Numbered from the stretch's first letter, positions 53,581-62,968 are shown. The stretch is DNA of 64,000 bases from Acidobacteriota bacterium (GCA_016195265.1 JACPZW010000076.1:24442-88441), one strand, 5' to 3'. Made by a program: numbers and translations. The notes: generated by a model not told the origin, from the sequence alone.

Positions 53581-54084
53581 CTACTTACCCGGACTGATCG
53601 GCTCTCCCGCCGTCGTCGTGGCGAGCACGCCGGACGCGGCGGCTTCGCTCGTGACCGCCGCAGCCGACGGTGTCGAGTTTCCCAGGACCCCCGCGAATGG
53701 GGGAATCCGGAACGGCAGCTTGATGACGGCGGACAGCGCCTGACCCGCGTTCACGTTGAGCACCTGCGTCGCCGCCAGCACGGCGCGGTCCGTGCCCATC
53801 ACTTCGACGATGTAGTTGCCCGGATCGACGGCCTTGAACTCGAAGGCGCCCGTCTTGTCCGTGACCCGTGTGTCGATGACGCGTCCGAACCGCACGTTGC
53901 GCAGGCGCACGGTCACATAGCCCAGCGGCCCGCCCACCGAATTAAGCGCGTTGCCCTGGATGGTCGAGAACACGCTGCTGTGCGTGCCCGGCAGCAGCTT
54001 CGGCACGACGAACTGCGACTGCGCCGAGGCCAGTGAGGCGCCGACGGTGAGCATCGTGACGACAAGCCATGCAGATCGGGTCAT
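53581..54084 (-). CDS. Secreted protein with carboxypeptidase-regulatory-like (Cna-B) domain
   Basis: This 167-residue protein has a signal peptide (WLVVTMLTVGASLASAQ, cleavage after about residue 21), then a beta-sandwich domain with VTVRLRNVRFGRVIDTRVTD, KTGAFEFKAVDPGNYIVEVM and VLAATQVLNVNAGQ. This is the carboxypeptidase regulatory-like/Cna-B pattern found in outer-membrane and periplasmic proteins. It is the first gene of the minus-strand operon ahead of the Wzc-like protein, so a structural role in the export complex is possible. An AAGGGG site lies nine bases before the ATG. Confidence 0.8.
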   Translation of the reverse strand: MTRSAWLVVTMLTVGASLASAQSQFVVPKLLPGTHSSVFSTIQGNALNSVGGPLGYVTVRLRNVRFGRVIDTRVTDKTGAFEFKAVDPGNYIVEVMGTDRAVLAATQVLNVNAGQALSAVIKLPFRIPPFAGVLGNSTPSAAAVTSEAAASGVLATTTAGEPISPGK

Positions 54085-54148
54085 ATCTGTGTCCCCTTGC
54101 TATGCCCTGTATCGGCGGAACGGCCTTCTATGATGAGGCCGCTTCGCA

Positions 54149-54184
54149 ATGACTCTATGGGATAATAAAGTCATTTATAGTCAT
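54149..54184 (-). promoter_or_regulatory. AT-rich regulatory region with AGTCAT repeats
   Basis: The intergenic stretch 54085-54362 holds no gene. Within it, an inverted repeat has outer arms ATGACTCTAT and TTATAGTCAT (8 of 10 complementary). It overlaps a direct repeat AAGTCATTTATAGTCAT (54168-54184, 10-bp period) that resembles 522-538 in the other polysaccharide promoter. A minus-strand -10 candidate TATTAT lies at 54162-54167, right beside it. The rest of the gap, including 54185-54362, shows nothing recognisable. Confidence 0.45.
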
Positions 54185-54362
54185 GCTACTACGTCGAAGC
54201 AGGCCCGACAACTACTGACGCGGCCACTCCCGGCGGGAACGAACCAGAACAGAACAGCCGACTCAGGCTATCCTATTGAAGAAGTAGGCGCTTGCAGACT
54301 GAATTGTAACTCACGACCACCCATCAGGGGCCCAAAAACTTCGTGCAGCGTGGCTGACTGAG

Positions 54363-55436
54363 ATGCGGTGTCGCGTCGCGTTCGTCGTGGTTGCCCTTGC
54401 CGCGGCCCTGGCGCCTGTGCCGGCGATGCTCGTCGATCGCTTCTACACGCGCGGCCCGTACCGGTTTCTCCAAGCGCTGCTGACCTCCGCGTCCAACCTC
54501 GCGCCGTTCGCCCTCTTCGACGTGCTTCTGATCGCGGTCGCTGTGGCCTGGACCGTCCTGGCCACGCGGGATGTCCGCCGCTCGGGCCTTCGCGGGGTTG
54601 TCGCCATTGCGGCTCGGACGCTGGTCTGGATTTCGGCGATCTACCTGACGTTCCTGGTGGCGTGGGGACTGAACTATCGAGGTGTCCGCCTCATCGACGC
54701 GCTCGGTGTCGATAGGGCGCGCGTCTCGCCCGACGCGTTGCGGCGCGCGGCCGATCTCGCCGTCGCCCGCGTCAACACGCTGCGCGATCGGGCATACGCC
54801 GACGGGTGGCTCGCCGCGGGTACGATCGAGCCGGAGCTCGCCGGGGCGTTCGCGCGCGCCATGGACGCCATCGGACGCCGTCCTCTTGTCGTTGCGCGTC
54901 CCAAGCGCACGCTGATTGACTGGTACTTCCAGCGCGCCGCCGTCTCAGGCATGACGGATCCGTTCTTTCTCGAGACGCTGGTCGCCGGCGACCTGCTGCC
55001 GTTCGAGCGTCCCTTCGTCATCGCGCACGAGTGGAGCCATCTGGCCGGTCTGACTGATGAAGGCGACGCGAATTTCGGAGGCTGGCTCGCGTGCGTCCGT
55101 GGATCCGCCGGCGATCAGTACAGTGGCTGGCTGTTCCTGTATGAGGAGCTCGCAAGCGCGAGCGGCGGTCGCGAGCGCGCGCGCCTCGCGGCGGCGCTGG
55201 CGGCGGGACCGCGCGAGGATCTGGCCGCCGTGCGCGATCGGCTGGCACGACACGTCAACCGGCGGGTGGCCGCGGCCGGATGGCGTGTGTACGACTCGTA
55301 CTTGAAGGCCAATCGCGTGGAGGCGGGCGCGGCCAGTTACGCGGAGGTCGTGCGGCTTGTGCTGGGCGCGCGACTGCCGAACGGCCGCGCACCGCTCGAC
55401 GATCCTCAGAGCACGTTGCAGAATGACCGTAGGTAG
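54363..55436 (+). CDS. DUF3810 family membrane protein with HExxH zinc motif
   Basis: This 357-residue protein has two to three N-terminal hydrophobic helices (VAFVVVALAAALAPVPA; LIAVAVAWTVLA; TLVWISAIYLTFLVAWGLNY) followed by a soluble domain. That domain contains FVIAHEWSHLAGLTDEGDAN, in which HEWSH is an HExxH metalloprotease motif and the downstream DEGDANF supplies acidic residues. This matches the DUF3810 family, whose function is not established. A membrane-anchored zinc peptidase is a reasonable guess. It ends four bases from the convergent truA. Confidence 0.82.
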   Translation: MRCRVAFVVVALAAALAPVPAMLVDRFYTRGPYRFLQALLTSASNLAPFALFDVLLIAVAVAWTVLATRDVRRSGLRGVVAIAARTLVWISAIYLTFLVAWGLNYRGVRLIDALGVDRARVSPDALRRAADLAVARVNTLRDRAYADGWLAAGTIEPELAGAFARAMDAIGRRPLVVARPKRTLIDWYFQRAAVSGMTDPFFLETLVAGDLLPFERPFVIAHEWSHLAGLTDEGDANFGGWLACVRGSAGDQYSGWLFLYEELASASGGRERARLAAALAAGPREDLAAVRDRLARHVNRRVAAAGWRVYDSYLKANRVEAGAASYAEVVRLVLGARLPNGRAPLDDPQSTLQNDRR

Positions 55437-55440
55437 GCCG

Positions 55441-56253
55441 TCAGGCGAGCGGCGTTGCCGGCCGCAACGGGACGTCACGGCGATCGCCGCGGTAATAGAC
55501 GCGCTCCAGAAACAACCCGGACGGCGGGGCCGTGAGGCGGGTGACCGCCGGCGAGGACTCGCTGAGCCACTGCGCGGCGACGCCGGGTTCAGCCGCGCCG
55601 CGTCCGATTTCGGCGAGCACGCCGACGATCCGGCGCACCATCTTCCACAGGAAATGCGATCCCTCGATGTCGATCAGCACAAGGCTGCCGTCCCGCGCGA
55701 TCTCGAGACGATCGACGAGTACGAGCGTGGAGGGCGGCGGCGCCCCAGTGTCAGTGTCGTCGTCCGGGTCGCGCGCGTCGAGAGCCGTGAACGACTTGAA
55801 GTCACGCATGCCGACGAACGTGCCCGCGGCGGCGCGCATGCGGGCGAGGTCGAGCGGGTCCTTCACCCACCATACGTACGCCTTGGCGAACGCCGTGCGG
55901 CGGGTCGCGATCTGGTAGAGGTACCGCCGGCCCGCGGCGTCGTGGCGCGCGTGAAAGCGGTGCGGCACCTGCACGGCCGACAGGATGTTGATGTCCGCGG
56001 GCAGATCGTCGTTGATGCGGCGGCGCAGCGTGTCGGGGGGGAGTGTCGTGCTGACGTCGAGATGCGCGACCTGGGCGAGGGCGTGGACGCCCGCGTCGGT
56101 ACGGCCGGCGCCGTACAGCTCGAAATCCTTCCGCGCCGTCACGGCACGCACGGCCCGGTCGATTTCACCCTGAATGGTCCGGGCGTTCTTCTGAATCTGC
56201 CAGCCGCTGTAGCGCGTTCCCGCGTACTCGATGGTGAGCTTGAACCGCGGCAC
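55441..56253 (-). CDS. truA: tRNA pseudouridine(38-40) synthase TruA
   Basis: This 270-residue enzyme starts PRFKLTIEYAGTRYSGWQIQ and has the catalytic motif GAGRTDAGVHALAQV (Asp near residue 52), RFHARHDAAGRRYLYQI and HFLWKMVRRIVGVL. It converts uridines 38-40 of the tRNA anticodon stem to pseudouridine. Residues 160-175 carry a short Asp/Thr/Pro-rich insertion (DARDPDDDTDTG). The GTG start has TAGAAT five bases upstream, consistent with a leaderless message. Confidence 0.95.
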   Translation of the reverse strand: MPRFKLTIEYAGTRYSGWQIQKNARTIQGEIDRAVRAVTARKDFELYGAGRTDAGVHALAQVAHLDVSTTLPPDTLRRRINDDLPADINILSAVQVPHRFHARHDAAGRRYLYQIATRRTAFAKAYVWWVKDPLDLARMRAAAGTFVGMRDFKSFTALDARDPDDDTDTGAPPPSTLVLVDRLEIARDGSLVLIDIEGSHFLWKMVRRIVGVLAEIGRGAAEPGVAAQWLSESSPAVTRLTAPPSGLFLERVYYRGDRRDVPLRPATPLA

Positions 56254-56258
56254 GCGCC

Positions 56259-56264
56259 ATTCTA
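56259..56264 (-). promoter_or_regulatory. TAGAAT -10 box of truA
   Basis: TAGAAT on the minus strand lies five bases from the GTG start. No clear -35 box was found. Transcription starting at or next to the start codon would produce a leaderless mRNA. Confidence 0.4.
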
Positions 56265-56293
56265 GACCGCCCGCCGCGGCGTCAGGCTTCGCT

Positions 56294-56299
56294 TATAAT
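56294..56299 (+). promoter_or_regulatory. TATAAT -10 box of the FHA-phosphatase gene
   Basis: A perfect TATAAT lies 11 bases before the ATG, so the 5' leader would be about five bases. There is no convincing -35 in the GC-rich upstream DNA. Confidence 0.5.
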
Positions 56300-56310
56300 C
56301 CCACTTCCGC

Positions 56311-57927
56311 ATGGCTGACGCCCCCTCGCCGCGCCTCGTCATCACCGATGCGCTCGGCCGCCGCATCGTCACGATCGACAAGCCGCTCTTCAGCATCGGC
56401 CGGCGCAGCGAGACCGATTTGCGCCTCCCGGGCGCGGATATTTCCCGCGTGCACGCCGAAATCACGCTCGAGAAGGGCGTCTGCACCGTCCACGACAAGC
56501 AGTCGCGCTTCGGCACGTTCGTCAACGGCGAGCGCGTCAACGAAAAGGTGCTCGTGCACGGCGACGAGCTGCGGCTGGGCCAGGCGGGAGACACCGAGAT
56601 CGTGTTCTTCGTGGACGAGGATTCGCCGTCGGTCGAGAAGAGCGCGATTTCCGCCGCGACCGAGCTGCGGCAGATGGCCGCATTGCTCGAAGGGCTGCGC
56701 GCGCTGGGGTCGGGCCGCGTGCTCGACGAAGTGCTCGCGCTCGTGCTCGACTCGGCCATCGACGTCACCGGCGCCGAGCGCGGGTTCATCATGCTCGCCA
56801 ATCCGGACAAGCGCCTGGAGTTCAAGCTGGCGCGCGCCCGCGGCAAGGTGACGCTCCCGGGCCGCACGTTCGAGACGAGCCGCAAGATTCCCGAGAACGT
56901 GTTCGCCACCGGCAAGCAGACGATCGTCGAAGACCTGCTGGACGGCGACCTCGCGCAACTGCACACCGGCACGGTCGCGCTCGGCATCCGTCACGTCCTC
57001 TGCACGCCGCTGCGCTTGGTGCGCTACGTCGAGCGCGCCGATCAGAAGGGCGCCGACGAGCTGATCGGCGTGCTGTACCTCGACAGCCGCGAGCGCGGCG
57101 CGTTGCGCTCGGCGTCCGCGACCTCGGCGCTCGACACGCTGTCGGCGGAGGCTGCGCTGGCGATCGAGAACGCGCGGCTGTATCGCGAAGCGCTGGACAA
57201 GGCGAAGTTCGAGCAGGAGTTGAAGGTCGCCGCCGCGATTCAGCAGTCGCTCCTGCCGCCCGCGCGCCGCGAAGGCGCGTTCTACTCGACGGACGCGGCG
57301 TCGGTGGCGTGCCGCGCCGTCGGGGGCGACTTCTTCGACTACGTCGATCTGCCGTCCGAGCAGTTCGGTTTCATCGTGGGAGACGTGGCCGGCAAAGGAT
57401 CCCCCGCGGCGCTGCTTGCCGCGGCCGTGCTCGGCATGTTCAGCGCCGAGGCGACGTATCAGCCCAACGCCGCGCCGCTCATCACGCGCCTCAACCACGG
57501 TCTGTTCCGCCGCTCGATCGAAGCGCGCTTCCTGACGACGTTCTACGGCATGCTCGCGCCCGACGGGGCGCTGACGTACTGCAACGCCGGGCACAACGCG
57601 CCGCTGCTCGTCGGCGCGACCGGCACGCGCCGGCTCGAAACCGGCGGCGTCGTGCTGGGACTCTTCGAGCACGCCGCCTTCGACGAAGAAACCGTCATGA
57701 TGCAGAAGGGCGACGTCCTCGTCGCCTTCAGCGACGGCGTCACCGAGGCGCTCAATCCCGAGGGCGAGGAGTACATGGACGACCGGCTGATTGCCTGCGT
57801 GAGCGCGCACCGCGGCAAGTCGCCGGAGGAAATCAAGGACGCGCTGCTGGCCGATCTGCGCGCGTTCTGCCGCGACGCGACGCAGAACGACGACGTCACG
57901 CTGGTCATCGTCAAGTTCGGCGGGTGA
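56311..57927 (+). CDS. FHA-GAF-PP2C (SpoIIE-type) serine phosphatase
   Basis: This 538-residue protein has three parts. An FHA domain (about 20-100) contains FSIGRRSETDLRLPGADISRVHAEI split across its phosphothreonine-binding loops. A GAF domain (about 125-290) has VLALVLDSAIDVTGAERGF. A PP2C/SpoIIE phosphatase (about 320-538) has VGGDFFDYVDL, GFIVGDVAGKG, CNAGHNAPLLV, VAFSDGVTEA and NDDVTLVIVKF, which carry the metal-binding aspartates. It likely dephosphorylates an anti-sigma-antagonist or similar partner in response to a GAF ligand or phosphoprotein. Neither partner is in the window. Confidence 0.92.
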   Translation: MADAPSPRLVITDALGRRIVTIDKPLFSIGRRSETDLRLPGADISRVHAEITLEKGVCTVHDKQSRFGTFVNGERVNEKVLVHGDELRLGQAGDTEIVFFVDEDSPSVEKSAISAATELRQMAALLEGLRALGSGRVLDEVLALVLDSAIDVTGAERGFIMLANPDKRLEFKLARARGKVTLPGRTFETSRKIPENVFATGKQTIVEDLLDGDLAQLHTGTVALGIRHVLCTPLRLVRYVERADQKGADELIGVLYLDSRERGALRSASATSALDTLSAEAALAIENARLYREALDKAKFEQELKVAAAIQQSLLPPARREGAFYSTDAASVACRAVGGDFFDYVDLPSEQFGFIVGDVAGKGSPAALLAAAVLGMFSAEATYQPNAAPLITRLNHGLFRRSIEARFLTTFYGMLAPDGALTYCNAGHNAPLLVGATGTRRLETGGVVLGLFEHAAFDEETVMMQKGDVLVAFSDGVTEALNPEGEEYMDDRLIACVSAHRGKSPEEIKDALLADLRAFCRDATQNDDVTLVIVKFGG

Positions 57928-57966
57928 CGAGCGCCGAACGTGAGCGCGTGCCAGGGGTCGCCTCGC

Positions 57967-58575
57967 TCAAGGGAGTCTGGCGTTCGGATAATCGCGGCGC
58001 GCCTGCTCCAGCATCGCCAGCGCGCGCGCGTCGTTCGCTTCCTGCAGAAACCGGTACGCCTCCTGGTATTCCTTCGTGTCGGGATCGCCGACGCCGACCC
58101 ATCCCAGGCCGATCGCCGGACCGTAGCTGCCGTCAGCGCCCATGACCCCCGCGTACAGATTGAATGCGCCCCCCTTCTTAATCACGAACCCGTCCTTGAC
58201 CACGTGCCCGACATCGGCCGGCGGCGTCGCGGTGATCAGATCCGCGATGAAATATTCGCGGCTGTCCTTCGGGTAGGCGTGGAGCCAGATCGTCTGCCGC
58301 GGATCCAGCTTGTGAAGCACTTTGGAGTGCAGCGTCACGACCCAGCTCCGGTGGTCCGGCTGGGCCTGCACCGAGATCCCGGCGAGCTGGAGATTCTCCC
58401 CGAGCGGCTGATCGATGTGAATCGGGAGCGCCGCGAGCGCGGCGGCCTCGGCCACCGCCGGATCGGGCGCCACGGTCCTCGCCTCAGGCGCCGGCACCGG
58501 CGGCTCGCGCTTGCATCCCGCGTACACGAGCGCGCTCAGCACCAGCAACGATCCGCCGATCAGCGTTTTTCGCAT
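57967..58575 (-). CDS. Putative lipoprotein of unknown function
   Basis: This 202-residue protein has a signal sequence (KTLIGGSLLVLSALVYAGC) ending in a lipobox-like YAGC, so lipidation at Cys21 is likely though -3 is Tyr rather than Leu. The mature part includes WVVTLHSKVLHKLDPRQTIW, FIADLITATPPADVGH and KKGGAFNLYAGVMGADGSYG, which resemble no family I can name. It lies between the convergent phosphatase gene and a GT2 gene 11 bases upstream, probably in one transcript with the latter. Confidence 0.7.
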   Translation of the reverse strand: MRKTLIGGSLLVLSALVYAGCKREPPVPAPEARTVAPDPAVAEAAALAALPIHIDQPLGENLQLAGISVQAQPDHRSWVVTLHSKVLHKLDPRQTIWLHAYPKDSREYFIADLITATPPADVGHVVKDGFVIKKGGAFNLYAGVMGADGSYGPAIGLGWVGVGDPDTKEYQEAYRFLQEANDARALAMLEQARRDYPNARLP

Positions 58576-58585
58576 CCCAGGTCCC

Positions 58586-59308
58586 TCACACTCCGCGCAC
58601 GAGGCGCCACTTGATCAGCGTCATGATAGCGCGCAGGCCGTCTTTCCAATTGATGGTCTTGCCGTCCGCCCGCGACCGCGGCTGATAGCTGATGGCGACT
58701 TCCTTGATGGCGCACCCGCGCCGCAGCAGCTTCGCCGTGATCTCCGGCTCGATCTCGAACCGTTCGCTCTCCAGCGCGAGCGCCCTCAGGACATCGGTCC
58801 GGCACAGTTTGTAGCAGGTCTCCATGTCGGTCAGGCTGGCGTTGTAGAGCACGTTGGTCAGGCCTGTGAGAAAGCGGTTCGCCAAGATCGCGAGCGGCCG
58901 TCCCTCACGCGATCCCGAAAGGAAGCGCGAGCCGAAGACCGCTTGTGTTCCCGGATCCTCGAGGAATGGCGCGACCAGTCGAGGGTACTCCTCCGGGCTC
59001 AGCTCGAGGTCCGCGTCCTGAATGATGACCAGGTCGCCCGTCACCGCGTCGAGTCCTGCTCTGATAGCCGCACCTTTCCCGCGGTTCGTGGGTTGGAGGA
59101 TCACGCGCGCGTGTCCATCGCGGTGCAGTCCTTCCAGCACGACCCGCGTGCCGTCGGTCGAGCCATCGTCGACAACGATGATTTCCTTGTGCAGCCCATG
59201 CACGTCAACGGCGTGGACTCGAGCAATCACCGTGGCGATTGTGCGGAGTTCGTTGTAAGCCGGAATGATGACGGAGAGCGTCGTGATGTCAGTCGTCGTG
59301 GTCGCCAT
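58586..59308 (-). CDS. Glycosyltransferase GT2, dolichol-phosphate-mannose-synthase-like
   Basis: This 240-residue GT-A enzyme has LSVIIPAYNELRTIATVIAR, EIIVVDDGSTDGT, NRGKGAAIRAGLDAVTGD, IIQDADLELSPEEYP (the DxD region) and VFGSRFLSGS. It matches polyprenyl-phosphate mannosyl/glucosyl transferases, which make lipid-linked sugars for GT-C enzymes. The divergent gene upstream encodes a GT-C-like membrane protein that could use the product. The start MATTTT is chosen because upstream in-frame residues do not match the family and overlap the divergent promoter. Confidence 0.9.
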   Translation of the reverse strand: MATTTTDITTLSVIIPAYNELRTIATVIARVHAVDVHGLHKEIIVVDDGSTDGTRVVLEGLHRDGHARVILQPTNRGKGAAIRAGLDAVTGDLVIIQDADLELSPEEYPRLVAPFLEDPGTQAVFGSRFLSGSREGRPLAILANRFLTGLTNVLYNASLTDMETCYKLCRTDVLRALALESERFEIEPEITAKLLRRGCAIKEVAISYQPRSRADGKTINWKDGLRAIMTLIKWRLVRGV

Positions 59309-59381
59309 CGGGTGAGCCGGGGGAAGCGCCGTATCGTGGCGTGCGGCGCGGGCGCCGTCAAACCAAATTCGCGCCGGCGGA

Positions 59382-59387
59382 TAGAAT
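59382..59387 (+). promoter_or_regulatory. TAGAAT -10 box, leaderless start
   Basis: TAGAAT ends seven bases before the ATG, the spacing expected when transcription begins at the A of the start codon. The -35 region is weak (TCAAAC near 59358). Confidence 0.45.
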
Positions 59388-59394
59388 ACGCGCA

Positions 59395-61374
59395 ATGCCG
59401 GCGCGCCCGCCAATCTGGTCCCGCCCGTGGGCGGTGACGCTCCTGTTCGTCGCGGCTTCGATCGTCATGACGTGGCCGCTCGTGACCATCATGGATCGTC
59501 AGGTGGCCGGAGACCTGGGCGATCCGCTGTTCAATTGCTGGATTCTGCAATGGACCGGCGGGCAGGTGTTCCGCGCGCTCCAGGGAGATCTCTCAGCGCT
59601 ATCCCACTACTGGAACGCGAACATCTTTTACCCTGCGCCGCTCACCCTCACGTACTCCGAACATCTGACGCCGCTCATGCTGCAGGTCCTGCCGGTGCTG
59701 GCCGCGACCGGCAACGTCATTCTTTGTTACAACCTTTTGCTCCTGTCGACCTTCGTGCTGTCGGGCCTCGGGATGTACCTGCTCGTGCGCGAACTGACCG
59801 GAACGCCTCTGGCCGCGCTCCTCGCCGGCTTCGCGTTCGCGTTCGCGCCCTATCGCATCGATCAATACGGACACCTCGAGGTCGTGACGAGCCAGTGGAT
59901 GCCGTTTGCGTTCTACGGCTTCCGGCGGTTCTTCGTGACCGCGCGGCTCCGTCCGCTCGCGGGCGGCGCGCTGGCGCTTCTCGCGCAGGCGCTCTCGTGC
60001 GGGTATTACCTCGCCTATTTCCCGCCGTTCGCCGTCGCGTACTGCCTGTACGAGATGGCGACGCGTGGCATCTTCACAGACGCGCGCACATGGCGCGCGC
60101 TCGTCGTCGCGGGCGCCGCGGTGTTGCTTGTCGTCGGGCTGTTCCTGCGCCCGTACTTCCAGGTGCGGACTCTCGGCGAGGTCGGCGTTCGCGATCCGGG
60201 GGACATCCAGCAGTTCTCGGCCGATACCTACGCGTACGCGACGATTTCGAGCAGCTCGCGGTTGTGGGGATCGATCGTCCGCGCGATGCCGCGCAACGAG
60301 GGGCAGGGCTTTCCCGGTTTCACGATTCTTGCGTTCGCGGCGGTGGCGGTCGGCGGAGGGCTCACGCGCGCGGTGCGTCATGCCCGAGCGTTCGCCGGCG
60401 CCGGGGCCGCGCGGTGGCGGCAAATCCTGACGGTCCTTCTCGCCGCGATCCTGCTGCTGCTCCTGCCCGTGCTTGGGGACATCTTGATCACTGGACGGTC
60501 CGCGCCGTGGCTCGCACGCGCGCTCGGCCTCGGTCGAGATCCTGCCACCCGGGTGATCGGCCAGATCGCCAGCGTGTTCGTTGGGCTGCTGTTCGCGTCC
60601 CCGCTGATCCGGCGCGTGGCGCGTGGGGCGCCCGGGTCAACATTGGCGTTCTACGGTTGCGCGACGGCGGCCGCGGTGTGGATGTCGCTGGGACCCGTGA
60701 TGCGCGCACACGGCCGGCGCATCGGGCCCGGCCTCTACGACATCTTCTACCGCTTCGTGCCCGGATTCGACGGCCTGCGCGTCGTGTCGCTGCACTTCAT
60801 GATCGTCGCGCTGTTTCTCGCGGTGCTCGCCGGACTGGGCGCGGCTACGCTGATGGAGCGATCGCGCCGCGCGGGACGTTTCGTCGTCGTGCTGGGAGTC
60901 CTGGCGATCCTCGCCGAGTGCTGGAGCGTGCCGACGGCGGCGAATATCCGTCTTCCCGCGCCCGGCTACGCGTGGCCGTCCCCGCAGGTGGCCGACACGC
61001 CGCAGGTCTACCGTCTGATTCGCGATCTGCCCGCCGGCACCGTGATCGCGGAATTTCCGTTCGGCGCGCAGGCCTACGAGATCCGGTATGTCTTTCACTC
61101 GGGCTATCACCGGAAGCCGATCGTCAACGGCTACTCCGGGTTTGCACCGGCGAGTTACGCGCGGCTCGTCGGCCCGCTCTCGCACATCCCGTCGGGCCCG
61201 GAGGCGTGGAAGGTGCTGCTATCGTCCGGGGCGACGCACGCGATCGTCCACGAGGTGTCGTTCCTCGGCCGCGACGGCGCCGAGGTGTCCGACTGGCTGC
61301 GTCTATTCGGCGCGCGCGAGATCGCGGCGATCCAGGGCGACCACCTGTTTCAGCTGCGCCCGCAAGGTCAGTGA
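59395..61374 (+). CDS. Multi-pass membrane protein, GT-C glycosyltransferase-like
   Basis: This 659-residue protein has about 12 helices beginning WAVTLLFVAASIVMTWPLV. The first extracytoplasmic loop contains GDLGDPLFNCWILQW and HYWNANIFYPAPLTLTYSEH, with acidic residues typical of GT-C enzymes. A soluble C-terminal domain follows (about 540-659). It probably transfers a sugar from a polyprenyl-phosphate donor on the periplasmic side, possibly supplied by the divergent GT2. The assignment is by topology and loop residues only. Its 3' end overlaps the convergent symporter gene by 72 bp. Confidence 0.65.
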   Translation: MPARPPIWSRPWAVTLLFVAASIVMTWPLVTIMDRQVAGDLGDPLFNCWILQWTGGQVFRALQGDLSALSHYWNANIFYPAPLTLTYSEHLTPLMLQVLPVLAATGNVILCYNLLLLSTFVLSGLGMYLLVRELTGTPLAALLAGFAFAFAPYRIDQYGHLEVVTSQWMPFAFYGFRRFFVTARLRPLAGGALALLAQALSCGYYLAYFPPFAVAYCLYEMATRGIFTDARTWRALVVAGAAVLLVVGLFLRPYFQVRTLGEVGVRDPGDIQQFSADTYAYATISSSSRLWGSIVRAMPRNEGQGFPGFTILAFAAVAVGGGLTRAVRHARAFAGAGAARWRQILTVLLAAILLLLLPVLGDILITGRSAPWLARALGLGRDPATRVIGQIASVFVGLLFASPLIRRVARGAPGSTLAFYGCATAAAVWMSLGPVMRAHGRRIGPGLYDIFYRFVPGFDGLRVVSLHFMIVALFLAVLAGLGAATLMERSRRAGRFVVVLGVLAILAECWSVPTAANIRLPAPGYAWPSPQVADTPQVYRLIRDLPAGTVIAEFPFGAQAYEIRYVFHSGYHRKPIVNGYSGFAPASYARLVGPLSHIPSGPEAWKVLLSSGATHAIVHEVSFLGRDGAEVSDWLRLFGAREIAAIQGDHLFQLRPQGQ

Positions 61375-62937
61375 CGTAATCTCGTGCGGCGCGGGAGCCG
61401 GGCGCGTCAGGCTCAGGAGATAACCGACGATCAGCGTGAAGAGACAACCGGCCGGCCCGTACCACAGCCACGAGATGGGAAACACGGACGACGGCTGCAG
61501 AACGGCCGGCAACCAGGACACCGGCATCGCCGCGACGACCGCGGTGAGCGCCGTGCCGGCGATCGCGCCCCCGAACGCGCCGAAGCTGTTCGCGCGTGTC
61601 GTCAGGAAGCCGAGCAGGAAGACGCTCAGCAGCGGCCCCACGAAGAAACCGTTGATGGTGCCCATCGCCTTGATAATCGTTCCCAGGTGATCGACGAACA
61701 TCGCGCCGATCGTCGAAAAGATCGCCCACCCCAGCGTGCACCAGCGAGCGATGCTGATATCCCCCGCCAGCGTCGACTTGTCCGATAATCCCGCCGACGT
61801 CTCCTGTCCACGGAATCGCAGGTAGAAATCCACCATGGACGCGGTTGTGAGCGAGTTCAGGCCGCAGGACAGCGTCGACATCGTCGCCGCGAAGATCCCG
61901 GCGATGATCAGGCCGCCCACGACCGGGTTGAGCGCGTTGGTGATGAAGTGCGGCACGACCTGATCGGGTGCGGTCAGCGTGGCGGCGAGCGCGGGATGGA
62001 CGGCGTAGTACGCGGCAAGACCCACCCCGGCAAGCCAGAGCATGCCCATGACGGGAAGCGTCACGATCCCGTTGAACATGACGGCCTTCGCCATCTCGCG
62101 CTTGGAGCCGGTCGTCAAGTATCGCTGCACGATGACCTGATCGCTGCCGTACGTCGCGACATTCGTCACGGCTCCGCCGACGATCAGCGCCAGCAGGGTC
62201 ACCTCGGTCTTCAGGCTGACTGAAAAGAGGTTGGCGTCCAGCATCGTCGTGTGGCCGCCTTGCGCCGCGAGGCTCCAGATCTGGCCCACGTGTCCGCCGA
62301 ACGCATACACGATGACGGCGAGGATCAGAATCATTCCGAACACGAGCACGCAGAACTGCATCACGTCCGTCCAGATGACGGCTTCCATGCCGCCGAGGAC
62401 GGTGTAGGTTGCCGTCACGCCGGCCAGGACCCAGATGCAGAGCGTCACGGGCAGGCCGGCGATGACCGAGAGGATCAGCGACGTGGTGTAGATGACGACC
62501 GCGAGCCGTCCCACGACGATGAGGATGAACATCAGAGACGCGAGCAGGCGCGACGGCAGCCCGAATCGCTTCTCGAGGTATTCGTAAATCGTGAAGAGCC
62601 TGAGCCGCGCCATGATGGGGATGAACAGGTAGACGATCACCAGCATGAAAAGCGGGAACAGGAACAGTCCCACTGCGAGACGGAGATCTTTCTGGAAGAC
62701 CCACGCCGGCGCGCCCACGTACGAGATGGCGGACATGTCGGCGGTGATGATTGAAACGCCCGCGGCCCACCACGGCACCGTGCGGCCGGCCAGGAAGAAA
62801 TCGTCCAGCGATTTCTGCTTCTTGGTGCTCTTGAAGCCGATGTACATCACCGCGGCGAGGTACGACAGCAGGATCAGAAACAGGACGGCGTGCAGGCGAA
62901 CGGCGTGGACCAGATCCTGCAGTAGACTCGCGTGCAT
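61303..62937 (-). CDS. Sodium:solute symporter (SSS family)
   Basis: This 544-residue membrane transporter has about 13 helices. Hallmarks include FLAGRTVPWWAAGVSIITAD, MSAISYVGAPAWVF, FTIYEYLEKRFGLPSRLLAS, AVIWTDVMQFCVLVFG and SLTTASMVDFYLRF. These are typical of Na+/solute symporters of the SLC5/SSS family. The substrate (sugar, amino acid or other) is not predictable from the sequence. The last 24 codons overlap the convergent gene. Confidence 0.92.
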   Translation of the reverse strand: MHASLLQDLVHAVRLHAVLFLILLSYLAAVMYIGFKSTKKQKSLDDFFLAGRTVPWWAAGVSIITADMSAISYVGAPAWVFQKDLRLAVGLFLFPLFMLVIVYLFIPIMARLRLFTIYEYLEKRFGLPSRLLASLMFILIVVGRLAVVIYTTSLILSVIAGLPVTLCIWVLAGVTATYTVLGGMEAVIWTDVMQFCVLVFGMILILAVIVYAFGGHVGQIWSLAAQGGHTTMLDANLFSVSLKTEVTLLALIVGGAVTNVATYGSDQVIVQRYLTTGSKREMAKAVMFNGIVTLPVMGMLWLAGVGLAAYYAVHPALAATLTAPDQVVPHFITNALNPVVGGLIIAGIFAATMSTLSCGLNSLTTASMVDFYLRFRGQETSAGLSDKSTLAGDISIARWCTLGWAIFSTIGAMFVDHLGTIIKAMGTINGFFVGPLLSVFLLGFLTTRANSFGAFGGAIAGTALTAVVAAMPVSWLPAVLQPSSVFPISWLWYGPAGCLFTLIVGYLLSLTRPAPAPHEITSLTLRAQLKQVVALDRRDLARAE

Positions 62938-62944
62938 GATGGCG

Positions 62945-62954
62945 TTTGTAAACT
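62945..62954. promoter_or_regulatory. Divergent -10 elements between symporter and SpsF-like gene
   Basis: The 31-bp gap between divergent starts contains TTTGTAAACT. On the minus strand it gives TACAAA, seven bases from the symporter ATG. On the plus strand it gives TAAACT (62949-62954), 14 bases from the SpsF-like ATG. Each matches TATAAT at four of six positions, so both are weak predictions. Confidence 0.35.
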
Positions 62955-62968
62955 AACACGATTCACGC